Shown piece by piece: positions 51,953 to 60,170 of a DNA stretch of 64,000 bases (positions are counted from its first letter, which is position 1; every line of letters begins with the position of its first letter). The DNA is taken from the NCBI GenBank assembly GCA_964568395.1, contig CAZMPN010000008.1, positions 1 to 64,000 on the forward strand, read 5' to 3'. This stretch comes from UBA6016 sp964568395 (GTDB taxonomy: Bacteria > Campylobacterota > Campylobacteria > Campylobacterales > UBA6016). A program made the position numbers and the translations under genes. The notes under the pieces are model-generated. The model was given only the letters and a program-made list of their open reading frames with translations, was not told where the DNA came from and did not search any database.

Positions 51953-53047
51953 CTCGGTGCCGACAATCTCCTCGAGAAGAGACGTGGCGTATGAGCCCTT
52001 AGGGAGCGCGAACCTGATTTTTGCGTGCGCCTCCTCTTCGTCATACTCTATTTCGCACTCGCTTGGGAATATCCATGCGTATCTTCTGTCGCCGAGAGCC
52101 TTTATTTTCTCATCCATAAAGCATTTCTCTATTTCGAATGCGTCCGCGCCGGATATCCGGTTCTTTTCGCCGCACAGAAGTCCGGTGGGGGATATCTGTT
52201 TTTGGGCAAATCTAACGGCCTCTTCGTTGGCGTTTTCGGCGGTAAATAGCTTGCCGTGCGGATAGTGGCACATCGCTTCGCCGTTAAAAATCTTTAAAAA
52301 CTGGGTTTGCTTTTTGAGCTCCAGCGCAACTTTCGGGTCTAGCGATATGTTTTTAGATGCAAAATGCACCCTTATCGCATCCGTCAACTCTTTTTTATCG
52401 AAGCTCTCTATAAGCCTTGACGCGTTGATTCTAAAATCAAGCCACTCGTTGTATAGATGGCTTTGGTAGGCGCTGATAAAAAAGCGTTTTAGATTTTGGT
52501 TTCTCTCCCTTTTCGTGCCGTATACTATTTCTCGGCCGAGCTCATGATTGTTTCCTTCTCTGCCGAACCTTTGGTATCCGAAGTAGTTGGGCATTCCTTC
52601 GTTAGAGATTTTCGAGAGGGCGTTTTTTAGTTTTGCAAAATCAGAGGGCATTATTTTTTTGAGCCTGATAAAAAACCTGTTCCCGGCCAAATGCCCCAGT
52701 TTTATCTTGTTCCTATGTCTGGTAATATTCAGAATTTTTATATTCGGATGGCTAATATCCCTTATGGCGTTTTCAAAGCTTCTTGGCAGCGATATATGTT
52801 GTATGGTCATACCGTCTTTATCTTTTAGGCCGGCGTACCCGATATCTCTTAGCTTGACTCCTATATTTGACGAAACGACGTTTAGCATCTCCCAGGTGGT
52901 CAGATCCTTTTTCCTGACGGTTGCTATCGTATGTTCGCCGTCGCCGCTAAATTCGTAGAGAGGGAGTTCCTCGACCGTAAAATCCTTGGAGTTTTTCGTA
53001 AAAACGAAATTAATCGGGGAGTGGGTTAGAAATCTGCTTCTTTTCAC
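51914..53047 (-). CDS. truD: tRNA pseudouridine synthase D
   Basis: TruD isomerises uridine 13 of tRNAGlu and related tRNAs. The 377-residue protein has the N-terminal FTVEELPLYEFSGDGEH, the catalytic aspartate in AGLKDKDGMT, HAGNRF-like LAGNRFFIRL and the FGYQRFGREGNNH block. Length is usual. Confidence 0.93.
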   Translation of the reverse strand: MKRSRFLTHSPINFVFTKNSKDFTVEELPLYEFSGDGEHTIATVRKKDLTTWEMLNVVSSNIGVKLRDIGYAGLKDKDGMTIQHISLPRSFENAIRDISHPNIKILNITRHRNKIKLGHLAGNRFFIRLKKIMPSDFAKLKNALSKISNEGMPNYFGYQRFGREGNNHELGREIVYGTKRERNQNLKRFFISAYQSHLYNEWLDFRINASRLIESFDKKELTDAIRVHFASKNISLDPKVALELKKQTQFLKIFNGEAMCHYPHGKLFTAENANEEAVRFAQKQISPTGLLCGEKNRISGADAFEIEKCFMDEKIKALGDRRYAWIFPSECEIEYDEEEAHAKIRFALPKGSYATSLLEEIVGTELRGNGSDDFFDE

Positions 53048-53107
53048 TATTTTTCTTTTATGTTAGAATAAAAATATTTGCTAATTGTAGCATCAAAAGG
53101 GTTTGTG

Positions 53108-53737
53108 ATGAATCTTAGAAATTGCGGTATGTTTGAAGAGTTGAGCGATAACGAAATCAAAGAGCTGCAGGAGATCTCTTTTGAGAAGTCTTTTAAGGCC
53201 GGGGATACCATATTTATGGAGGGGGATAGTTCTAAATATCTGCATATCCTGCTGGATGGCAGCGTAGAGCTCGTAAAGGCAAACTCTAAATTCGGAGAGT
53301 ATCATCTCCATTCTATAGCGGCGCCTTCGATGATAGCCGAGCTGCCTACATTCGATATGTTGCCGTTTCCAGCTACCTGCAGGGCTGCTACCGACGTAAG
53401 GATTGTAAAAATAGAGTTTGACGTGTTTAAAACAAAAATGCTCTCACGTCAAAACATATCGTATAGCTTTATTAAATCGTTGCTCCAAAAAATGAAAATT
53501 TTGGAAGGTTTCATACAAAAAGAGCTTTGTCTGAGTGCGGAAGAGAAGATTGTATCGATGCTCGCCGATACCCCCGCTATTTTTGAGCATAAAAAACATG
53601 TGGATATAGCCAAGATACTGAATATAACGCCAGAGACTTTGTCTAGGACCCTTAGGAGGCTAAAGGAGCAGGGGGTTGTCGAGTTTGACGGAAGGAAGGT
53701 CTATCTTTTGAATGCCAAGGGGTTAAAACCCTCTTAG
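53108..53737 (+). CDS. Crp/Fnr-family transcription regulator
   Basis: A 209-residue regulator: cyclic-nucleotide-binding-like jelly roll (residues about 10-125, MEGDSSKYLHILLDGSVEL), dimerisation helix, and a HTH (VDIAKILNITPETLSRTLRRLKEQG). It lacks the N-terminal cysteine cluster of FNR, so it does not appear to sense oxygen by an iron-sulfur cluster. I chose ATG 53108 (AAAGGG ahead). Its stop overlaps the convergent Rieske gene by four bases; it may control the sulfide/redox pair. Confidence 0.88.
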   Translation: MNLRNCGMFEELSDNEIKELQEISFEKSFKAGDTIFMEGDSSKYLHILLDGSVELVKANSKFGEYHLHSIAAPSMIAELPTFDMLPFPATCRAATDVRIVKIEFDVFKTKMLSRQNISYSFIKSLLQKMKILEGFIQKELCLSAEEKIVSMLADTPAIFEHKKHVDIAKILNITPETLSRTLRRLKEQGVVEFDGRKVYLLNAKGLKPS

Positions 53738-54450
53738 CATTTGATTATGTTTGCGGAATATTTCTCCAGCCTAATAACCGTCGCTTTTTCAACTTCCGCT
53801 TTTGCGTTTGCGGACGAGCCGTACTCTTTTCTTAGCTCTTGCTTGTTTAGGTCGAAAAACTCAGTATACTGATTTTTTCCGGCAACGCCTACCGCATATA
53901 TCTCTTTTTTTGCCTCATTCGCTTCTAGCACTATCATCGCCATATGGTTTTCGGCGGGACCGTCCACTTTTTTGCCGCAAATTTTAGGATCGAAAACGGA
54001 CAGGTGCGCGCAGCATTTGATTAGCTGTACGCCTTGCATACAGCCCGGATCTTTTTTGCCGTAGTAGTTGACAACGGTAAACTCTTTTGTAGGATATGAC
54101 CATTGGTGCGGACATATTGCGCTGTAGGCGACAAGATTTTTACCTTTGCCTATTCCGCCAGGAGCGTTGTATTTGCCGCCTTCGCTTGTAGTGTACTCCA
54201 TAGGTTTTACCGGAAGATCCAGCAAAAGAAGGAAGTTAGGGGTGGCGGCATAAGGATAGTTGAATATAAAAGGCGCATCCGGCGTTATCGTATCAAACCA
54301 GATCGGTTTGCCGTTAGCGTCCGTCAAAAGCGCTTTTTTATACATTGTAACCGGTAGGTTCGCAGCTCTCGCATCGTTTAGAAAAACAACCCCGCCGGCA
54401 ACTATCGTCGCGGATACGGCGCAAGTTTTTAGAAAATCTCTTCTTTCCAA
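53734..54450 (-). CDS. Tat-exported Rieske iron-sulfur protein
   Basis: A 238-residue protein with a twin-arginine signal (ERRDFLKT) and a hydrophobic stretch, so probably anchored or secreted to the periplasm folded. The Rieske cluster ligands are CPH (near residue 114) and a downstream CCAH (C-x2-H type), with SVFDP after it. It is longer than the Rieske domain of the bc1 complex, with an extra C-terminal region, and no cytochrome b or c1 gene is near. It stands 103 bp after the FccB-like gene on the same strand, so it may carry that enzyme's electrons. Confidence 0.82.
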   Translation of the reverse strand: MERRDFLKTCAVSATIVAGGVVFLNDARAANLPVTMYKKALLTDANGKPIWFDTITPDAPFIFNYPYAATPNFLLLLDLPVKPMEYTTSEGGKYNAPGGIGKGKNLVAYSAICPHQWSYPTKEFTVVNYYGKKDPGCMQGVQLIKCCAHLSVFDPKICGKKVDGPAENHMAMIVLEANEAKKEIYAVGVAGKNQYTEFFDLNKQELRKEYGSSANAKAEVEKATVIRLEKYSANIIKC

Positions 54451-54523
54451 AATTTATAACTCCTATCTCAAAAATTGACTTTTTTAAATAAAACTTATTT
54501 TACACAAAAAAGCCAAATATTGG

Positions 54524-54543
54524 AGAGAGGGTTGCCCCTCTCT
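54524..54543 (-). terminator. Candidate terminator of the FccB-like gene
   Basis: An 8-bp stem (54524-54531 with 54536-54543) with a four-base loop stands 11 bases past the stop and is followed some ten bases later on the minus strand by a six-T run. It would separate fccB from the Rieske gene, or act as an attenuator between them. Confidence 0.55.
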
Positions 54544-54553
54544 TGTTCTGTTC

Positions 54554-55951
54554 TTAGCTGAACAAATCGTTCATGATGCTTTTGAACCACTCGTCGTTCG
54601 CCTTACCAAGGTCTTTGCTTCTAGCCCCTGTTTTTGCGCTAACTTTGATTTTTCTTACATCTTTGCCGTCTTTGTCTTTTTCTACTAGGTACTCAACTTT
54701 GTGGTTAACAACGATACCTTCTTTTGGAGCGCCGTTTACTAGGGAGAAGCAAGTATTGTCAGGTAGAGACAAGCCGTCGTCTTTGATTTTGCCCATTGCT
54801 GCGGCAACTTGTTTTGCTACGATTTTACCTTGAGCGTTTGCCATAAAGCCAGATTTCGGATAACCGCTTCCTGCCGCGAAGTTTGTAGCCGCAACAGCGT
54901 CGCCTACTACGTATACTCTAGGATCGTTTTTGGCTGCGTGGCTAGGAAGTACAAGCGTCGCATAGCCATCCGCGTTGTGGTCTATCCCCGCCATTTTTAT
55001 AAGTGGGTGGCACATATTTTTAGGGATGATGTTCGCCACTTCGTATTTGATTGTTTTAACTTCAGTAGCGTCGCCTTTTTTGACGTTTACCGTAACCTCT
55101 TTTTTAGCCGTATCGACAGATTTTACAGTCGTGAACGGATGGAATTCGATAATATCCGGATATAGGGTTGTGTAAACTTCCATAAACTCTTTTGGTTTAG
55201 CGACAGGTTTTTCGCCTGGGTTTAGGATGATTACCTTTCCTTTTATTTTGTTTGCTTTCATGTAGTAAGCAACCATTGCGGCTCTCTCGTATGGAGCCGG
55301 AGGACATCTATAGGCGCCTTCCGGTACCGAGATGATGAAGTTTCCTTCTTCCATATCTCTTAGTTGTTTGTGAAGCGCAAGGTGCTCGCTTCCAGGCATA
55401 AGCGCAGGAGGACACTCCATTCTAAGAGTTCTTTCTTTTGCTTTGTCGCCGCCTGTTAGTTTTGAGTAGTCATACTCTATACCAGGAGCTAGCACAAGGT
55501 AGTCGTATCCTACTGTCCCCATGTTTGTTTTAACAACTCTTTGTTCTCTGTCAAAACCGGTAATAGTCGCTTGAATAAACGTATAACCGTTTTTAACTGC
55601 CGGCGCGTAGTAGTCAAATGAAAGAGTATCCAAAGAAACGCCTTGTACTCCGCCTAGCCAAACGTTGCTGTACGGGCAAGACATGAAGTTGTCTCTTTTT
55701 TCTATAACAACAACTTCGATCTCTTTGCTTGCTTTTCTCAGATATTTTGCCACGGTAAGACCACCGAAGCCGCCGCCGCACACAACTACCCTGTTGCCTT
55801 TTGATGCCGGCATAAGTTCGTTGTTTGCAAGGCTAAAGCCTTTTGGCGCATCAACGGCTGTACCTTCGGCCGCACATCCGCCTACGGCCAAAGCCGCAGC
55901 CGAAATACCCGTGATTTTAAGCAAATCCCTTCTATTCAATGCCATACTCAC
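54554..55951 (-). CDS. fccB: FccB-like sulfide dehydrogenase flavoprotein
   Basis: A 465-residue periplasmic FAD protein of the flavocytochrome c sulfide dehydrogenase family, with a twin-arginine signal (NRRDLLKITG). FAD motif VVCGGGFGGLTVAKYL is near residue 55; the CPYSNVWLGG cysteine and a second in NTCFSLVNG may be the family's redox pair. FccB oxidises sulfide to sulfur and passes electrons to the heme subunit FccA, which is not encoded here; a Rieske gene lies downstream instead. RBS is AAGGAG. It may also act on other substrates. Confidence 0.85.
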   Translation of the reverse strand: MSMALNRRDLLKITGISAAALAVGGCAAEGTAVDAPKGFSLANNELMPASKGNRVVVCGGGFGGLTVAKYLRKASKEIEVVVIEKRDNFMSCPYSNVWLGGVQGVSLDTLSFDYYAPAVKNGYTFIQATITGFDREQRVVKTNMGTVGYDYLVLAPGIEYDYSKLTGGDKAKERTLRMECPPALMPGSEHLALHKQLRDMEEGNFIISVPEGAYRCPPAPYERAAMVAYYMKANKIKGKVIILNPGEKPVAKPKEFMEVYTTLYPDIIEFHPFTTVKSVDTAKKEVTVNVKKGDATEVKTIKYEVANIIPKNMCHPLIKMAGIDHNADGYATLVLPSHAAKNDPRVYVVGDAVAATNFAAGSGYPKSGFMANAQGKIVAKQVAAAMGKIKDDGLSLPDNTCFSLVNGAPKEGIVVNHKVEYLVEKDKDGKDVRKIKVSAKTGARSKDLGKANDEWFKSIMNDLFS

Positions 55952-56249
55952 TCCTTATTTGTGATAAAAATTGTGGGATAAATGTGGTGTTTTGAGGTAT
56001 GTTACGCTCTAAAACTGACGAGTTCCATTCTAACGCCGCAAAAATTAAATTTTGTTTAAATTGTAAGATTTTGTATAATAAATTGTGATATAAAGTAATG
56101 TTAATTTTGCATAAACTGAGATAATGCCAAAGCCTGAAGATAAAGAACCCCAGGCTATAAGAAACATAAAAAAATGATAACTAAAAATGTAAATTTTTAC
56201 GTAGTTTGAAGGTGGTTTATATATTGATAAATTATAATTTAGTTAATTA
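55952..56249. other. Intergenic region, AT-rich, no gene seen
   Basis: Between fccB and yggS. It should hold the fccB promoter; a TTAAA-N5-TTTAA dyad at 56045-56059 could be an operator for a Crp/Fnr-family protein, and a 6-bp GC stem (56131-56136 with 56151-56156) is present. No open frame or RNA gene was recognised. Confidence 0.4.
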
Positions 56250-56906
56250 TTAAAAAAGTATGGAGCCGACCCGTATCATGTTGGAGCCCGATGCTATAGC
56301 AAGTTCAAAGTCGGAACTCATTCCCATGGAGCAGATGGTTGCTCCATTTTTCTTCAGTGCGTCAAAAATGCTAAAACAATGCTCAAAACTTTTTTGAATT
56401 ATCGCTTTTTCTTCCGTGTGTGCGCCGATGGTCATAACGCCTTTTAGGTTGATATTTTTCAGTTGGGAGGCTATTTTGCAGTATTCTTCCAGCGCAACTT
56501 CAGGCATAACTCCCGCTTTTGTCTCTTCTTTTGCACTATTTATCTGCAAGAGAGCATTTACCTTCATGTTTTTTACTTTTGCTCTTTTGTCTATCTCCGC
56601 TGCGCACTCAAAAGAATCTACGGAGTGTACAAGCGCCGGGGTCAGTTCAAGTAGCATGTTGATTTTATTTGTCTGCAGTCTGCCGATAAAATGCCACTCT
56701 ATCGGGAATTCGGATAGAGTGGCGGCTTTTGTCTTCATATCCTGTATCTTGTTTTCGCCGAACGCTCTTTGCCCCTCCCCGTAAAGAGCCTCTATTTGCC
56801 GCTCGTCTGCGTACTTGCTGGCGACCACCAGTTTTATTATGCTTTTGGAGTCGTATGCCAGCCTCGCTTTCTCTATCCTCTCTATTACGGCTTCAAGCTT
56901 TGTCAT
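56250..56906 (-). CDS. YggS family PLP-binding protein (PLP homeostasis)
   Basis: A 218-residue single-domain PLP protein of the YggS/PROSC family, which buffers free PLP rather than catalysing a known reaction. The PLP lysine is in VVASKYAD, with GENKIQDMK, WHFIGRLQTNK and SMGMSSDFELAI as conserved blocks. GGAGGG precedes ATG 56906, which overlaps the rseP stop by one base. Last gene of the minus-strand operon. Confidence 0.92.
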   Translation of the reverse strand: MTKLEAVIERIEKARLAYDSKSIIKLVVASKYADERQIEALYGEGQRAFGENKIQDMKTKAATLSEFPIEWHFIGRLQTNKINMLLELTPALVHSVDSFECAAEIDKRAKVKNMKVNALLQINSAKEETKAGVMPEVALEEYCKIASQLKNINLKGVMTIGAHTEEKAIIQKSFEHCFSIFDALKKNGATICSMGMSSDFELAIASGSNMIRVGSILF

Positions 56907-57967
56907 CAAAACCCTCCGGTTATTCTATTTAGGTCGTTATATAGCCCAAGAAGCATAAGCCACAAAAGCACCGCCCAGCCTGCCAGGGTCAGCTTTGTAA
57001 ATACCGCTTCGCTAGGCATTTTTTTGAATACCATCTCATACAGGTTGAAAATAATATGTCCGCCGTCCAACGCTGGAATAGGAAGCAGGTTAATCACGCC
57101 TAGATTTACGGAGATGAGCGCCGTTAAAAGCAAAAGCGTAACAAAGCCGGAATGCGTCGCATCGTTTGTCGCTTGCATTATTGATATTACGCCGCCTACG
57201 TTATTTAAAGAGAGCACTCCGGTTATCAGTTTTTCTATACCCATGGCGATAAATTTCGCGGATTGGTATGTCTTTTCTACCGCCAAGCCGGCCGCTTCTA
57301 TCGGATTGTAATATACTTTTACGCTCTCCCCGAGAGGGCCTATGCCTATCATATATCTCTTCGTGTTTTCGCCGAATATGTTTTTGGTCTCTACGATAAG
57401 CGGTTTTACGTACAAGGTCGTTATTTTGCCATCCCTCGCGATAGTCATCGCTATTTGCGAAGCGCCGGCCTTTTGTATCTTCTCGCTTATTTCGTGCCAA
57501 TATCGTATCTCTTCGCCGTTGATGGAGAGTATCTTGTCCCCTTTTTTCAAGTCAACAGTAGAGGCCGCCGAGTTTGGCGAGATCTGCCCTATTTTTGCCG
57601 TCAGCGTATCTATGCCGCCCAGAGCTAGGCCAAAATAGATAATCGCCGCCAACGCAAGATTGAAAAAGGGGCCCGCCAAGAGAATGATAATTCTTTGGAG
57701 CGGTGTTTTTGAGCCGTATCCGTCGCTTTCCGTATTTACCTCTGCCGGATTTGCGTCGTTTTGGCCTTTCATTTTGACGTAGCCGCCAAGGGGAATAAGA
57801 GAGAGCCTATATTCCGTTTTTGCGGTCGAGAAGGAGAATATTTTTTTACCGAAACCTATGCTGAATACTTCTACTTTGACGCCGAACATCCTTGCGGCCA
57901 GAAAGTGGCCCAGCTCATGGAAGAATATCAAAAACGAGAGAACGAGAAGTGAAACGAAAAAACCCAA
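56906..57967 (-). CDS. rseP: Site-2 protease RseP
   Basis: Intramembrane metalloprotease of 353 residues. The zinc motif is FFHELGHFLAA near residue 17, followed by a periplasmic PDZ domain (residues about 115-185) and the third zinc ligand region NLLPIPALDGGH. It cuts membrane-bound substrates such as anti-sigma factors and signal peptides. It stands in the pgsA-rseP-yggS part of the operon, in line with the arrangement in relatives. Confidence 0.94.
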   Translation of the reverse strand: MGFFVSLLVLSFLIFFHELGHFLAARMFGVKVEVFSIGFGKKIFSFSTAKTEYRLSLIPLGGYVKMKGQNDANPAEVNTESDGYGSKTPLQRIIILLAGPFFNLALAAIIYFGLALGGIDTLTAKIGQISPNSAASTVDLKKGDKILSINGEEIRYWHEISEKIQKAGASQIAMTIARDGKITTLYVKPLIVETKNIFGENTKRYMIGIGPLGESVKVYYNPIEAAGLAVEKTYQSAKFIAMGIEKLITGVLSLNNVGGVISIMQATNDATHSGFVTLLLLTALISVNLGVINLLPIPALDGGHIIFNLYEMVFKKMPSEAVFTKLTLAGWAVLLWLMLLGLYNDLNRITGGF

Positions 57968-57980
57968 GATACGCTCCGAA

Positions 57981-58511
57981 TTAGAGTTTGATATATTCTT
58001 TTGTGTACTCGTACCCGGAGTATATCGTGATGGCTACCGCGGCCCACAAAAGAAGAGAGGCGAAAGGCCAGTGCATTATCAAAAAGCCTATCGCTATTAG
58101 TTGCACCGTTGTCTTTAGTTTGCCTATAAAGCTGGCGCTAACCTCTTTGCCTTCCGATACGGCTACGACTCTTAGCCCCGTTATAAAAAATTCTCTAGTA
58201 AGTATCAAAAAAATCGCCCAAGGGCTTGCTGCGCCTTGACTCATTAGTCCCAAAAACGCGGCGAGGGTCAGCATCTTGTCCGCCAAGGGATCTATTATCG
58301 AGCCAAGCTTCGTGCGCTCATCCCATGTTCTTGCGATAAAACCGTCAAAAAAGTCCGTTAACCCGGCTAGAACGAATAAAAACCCCGCAAAAAAATCCAT
58401 CCAGCTAGGATGGATGCCGAGCGCTGCGTTGTCTCTGTTCAGGAGTATCCAGAAAATAACGGGGGATACGAGTATTCTGATGAAGGCAAGGGTGTTTGGA
58501 GTATTCATCAT
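57981..58511 (-). CDS. pgsA: CDP-diacylglycerol--glycerol-3-phosphate 3-phosphatidyltransferase
   Basis: A 176-residue membrane enzyme making phosphatidylglycerol phosphate. The CDP-alcohol motif D-G-x2-A-R-x8-G-x3-D-x3-D is clear in DFFDGFIARTW and GSIIDPLADK. The start at 58511 overlaps the fabL stop (ATGA). Confidence 0.94.
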   Translation of the reverse strand: MMNTPNTLAFIRILVSPVIFWILLNRDNAALGIHPSWMDFFAGFLFVLAGLTDFFDGFIARTWDERTKLGSIIDPLADKMLTLAAFLGLMSQGAASPWAIFLILTREFFITGLRVVAVSEGKEVSASFIGKLKTTVQLIAIGFLIMHWPFASLLLWAAVAITIYSGYEYTKEYIKL

Positions 58512-59275
58512 GTAAAGGAGCTGCCGCCGTCCGCGATGATGGTTTGGCCGTTAATCCAATAGGAGTCTTCTTTGCATAAAAATAGCGCTATAGGAGCCAA
58601 ATCTTCCGCCTGTCCCATTCTGCCGAGCGGCGTTCTTTTGATAACTTCCGCTTTTAGCTCTTCGAAGTTAGGGAAAGCTCTTAGGGCATCGGTTTCTATA
58701 GGGCCGCCCGAGAGTGCGTTGACTCTGATATTTTTTGGCGCAAGCTCTGTCGCGGCATATCTTACCATCGTCTCCAAAGCCGCCTTTGAGTTGCCGTGTC
58801 CGGCGTAGTTTTCGGTGTGCACCAGGTTTCCTGTGGAGCTTAGCGCCACTATCGCGCCGCCTCCTACCTTTTCCATTCTCTTTGCGGCTTCTTGTGCACC
58901 GGTTACGAATGCGAGAACGGTAGCGGTGTAAATATTGTTAAGCCCTTTTTGTTTTAGACGCATAAACGGCGCAAATCCGCCGACGACGCTTCTGCCGGAT
59001 ATGATAGCGTTTGATATGAAATAATCGACCCTCTCGAACTCTTTGTCTATCTCTTCGAATACGGCCTTATAGCTGTCAGGCTCAAGTATGTCGAGCTTGT
59101 AAGCCATGATTTTGACGCCGAATTTTTTGCCGATTTCGGCGCATATTTTTTTGGCTTCTTCTTCGTTGGAGTTGTAAGTAAAGGCTATGTTGGCACCGTT
59201 TTTTGCGAATATATCGACTATGGCTCTGCCTATGCCTCTAGTTCCACCGCTAATTACAAGAGTTTTGCCTTTCAT
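58508..59275 (-). CDS. fabL: Enoyl-ACP reductase, FabL type
   Basis: A 255-residue SDR-fold enzyme that reduces enoyl-ACP in the last step of fatty acid elongation. It has the cofactor loop GGTRGIGRAI and the enoyl reductase-type Y-x6-K pair (YAGHGNSK) rather than the YxxxK of ordinary SDRs; AALETMVRYAATEL and NALSGGPIETDALRAFPN closely follow the Bacillus FabL pattern. FabL is less sensitive to triclosan than FabI. It sits seven bases after dapA and overlaps pgsA. Confidence 0.85.
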   Translation of the reverse strand: MKGKTLVISGGTRGIGRAIVDIFAKNGANIAFTYNSNEEEAKKICAEIGKKFGVKIMAYKLDILEPDSYKAVFEEIDKEFERVDYFISNAIISGRSVVGGFAPFMRLKQKGLNNIYTATVLAFVTGAQEAAKRMEKVGGGAIVALSSTGNLVHTENYAGHGNSKAALETMVRYAATELAPKNIRVNALSGGPIETDALRAFPNFEELKAEVIKRTPLGRMGQAEDLAPIALFLCKEDSYWINGQTIIADGGSSFT

Positions 59276-59282
59276 GTTCGTC

Positions 59283-60170
59283 CTATTTCAAAATTTCATA
59301 TTTTTTTAGTACGGCTTCCAATTTGGCCATCGTGTCCGCCGATGGCTTCGTAAGCGGCAGCCTGTATTCCAGATTGTCTATAAGCCCTGCGATATACATT
59401 GCGGCTTTAATAGGTATCGGATTCGTCTCTATGAACAAAACGCTGTTTAGGGCGTATAGCTCGTCGTTTATCTGTTTTGCCCTTAGGTAATCGCCTTTTG
59501 CCGCGGCATCCGTCATCTCTTTTAGTTTGTTTGGAAGCAGGTTTGCCGTAACGGACACTACGCCCTTGCCGCCGTTCGCTAGAATGGGATAGTTGATTCC
59601 GTCGTCGCCGCTTAGTATCGCAAGCTCCGGCATCATGATGCCAAGCTCCACGCATCTCTCCATTGAGCCGCTAGCCTCTTTGATGGAGTAGACGTTTTTG
59701 CATTCGTCCGCTATTCTTTTGACCGTTTGCGGCCTTAGGTCAACGGCGCATCTGCCCGGCACGTTGTATAGCATTACGCCGACGTCTACGCTGTTCGCTA
59801 TGGCTTTGAAGTGCTCGTATAGCCCCTCTTGCGTCGGCTTGTTGTAGTATGGCGTAATTACGAGCACTGCGTCCGCTCCGGCTTTTGCGGCGAATTTAGC
59901 CAAATCAACGGCTTCAGATGTCGAGTTTGAGCCGGCGCCGGCAAGTACTTTTGCGCTAGTACCTTTGGCCGCCTCTATGGCTATCTCTATGCATCTTTTG
60001 TGCTCGTCATGCGTAACGGTAGGGCTTTCCCCGGTAGTTCCCATCGGCGAGATCATATCTATCCCGAGCCTTATCTGTCTTTTCGCCAGCTCAAAATATG
60101 AGTTTTCATCTAGTTTCCCGTTTTTAAACGGGGTAATCAGGGCTGTGCACGAACCTGCGCAAAAGTTCAT
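59283..60170 (-). CDS. dapA: 4-hydroxy-tetrahydrodipicolinate synthase
   Basis: A 295-residue aldolase-type enzyme condensing pyruvate with aspartate semialdehyde in lysine/diaminopimelate synthesis. The Schiff-base lysine is in YSIKEASG, with GTTGESPT, ITPYYNKPTQEG (Tyr of the triad) and YNVPGRCAVDL. Overlaps the M16 peptidase gene by ATGA. Confidence 0.96.
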   Translation of the reverse strand: MNFCAGSCTALITPFKNGKLDENSYFELAKRQIRLGIDMISPMGTTGESPTVTHDEHKRCIEIAIEAAKGTSAKVLAGAGSNSTSEAVDLAKFAAKAGADAVLVITPYYNKPTQEGLYEHFKAIANSVDVGVMLYNVPGRCAVDLRPQTVKRIADECKNVYSIKEASGSMERCVELGIMMPELAILSGDDGINYPILANGGKGVVSVTANLLPNKLKEMTDAAAKGDYLRAKQINDELYALNSVLFIETNPIPIKAAMYIAGLIDNLEYRLPLTKPSADTMAKLEAVLKKYEILK

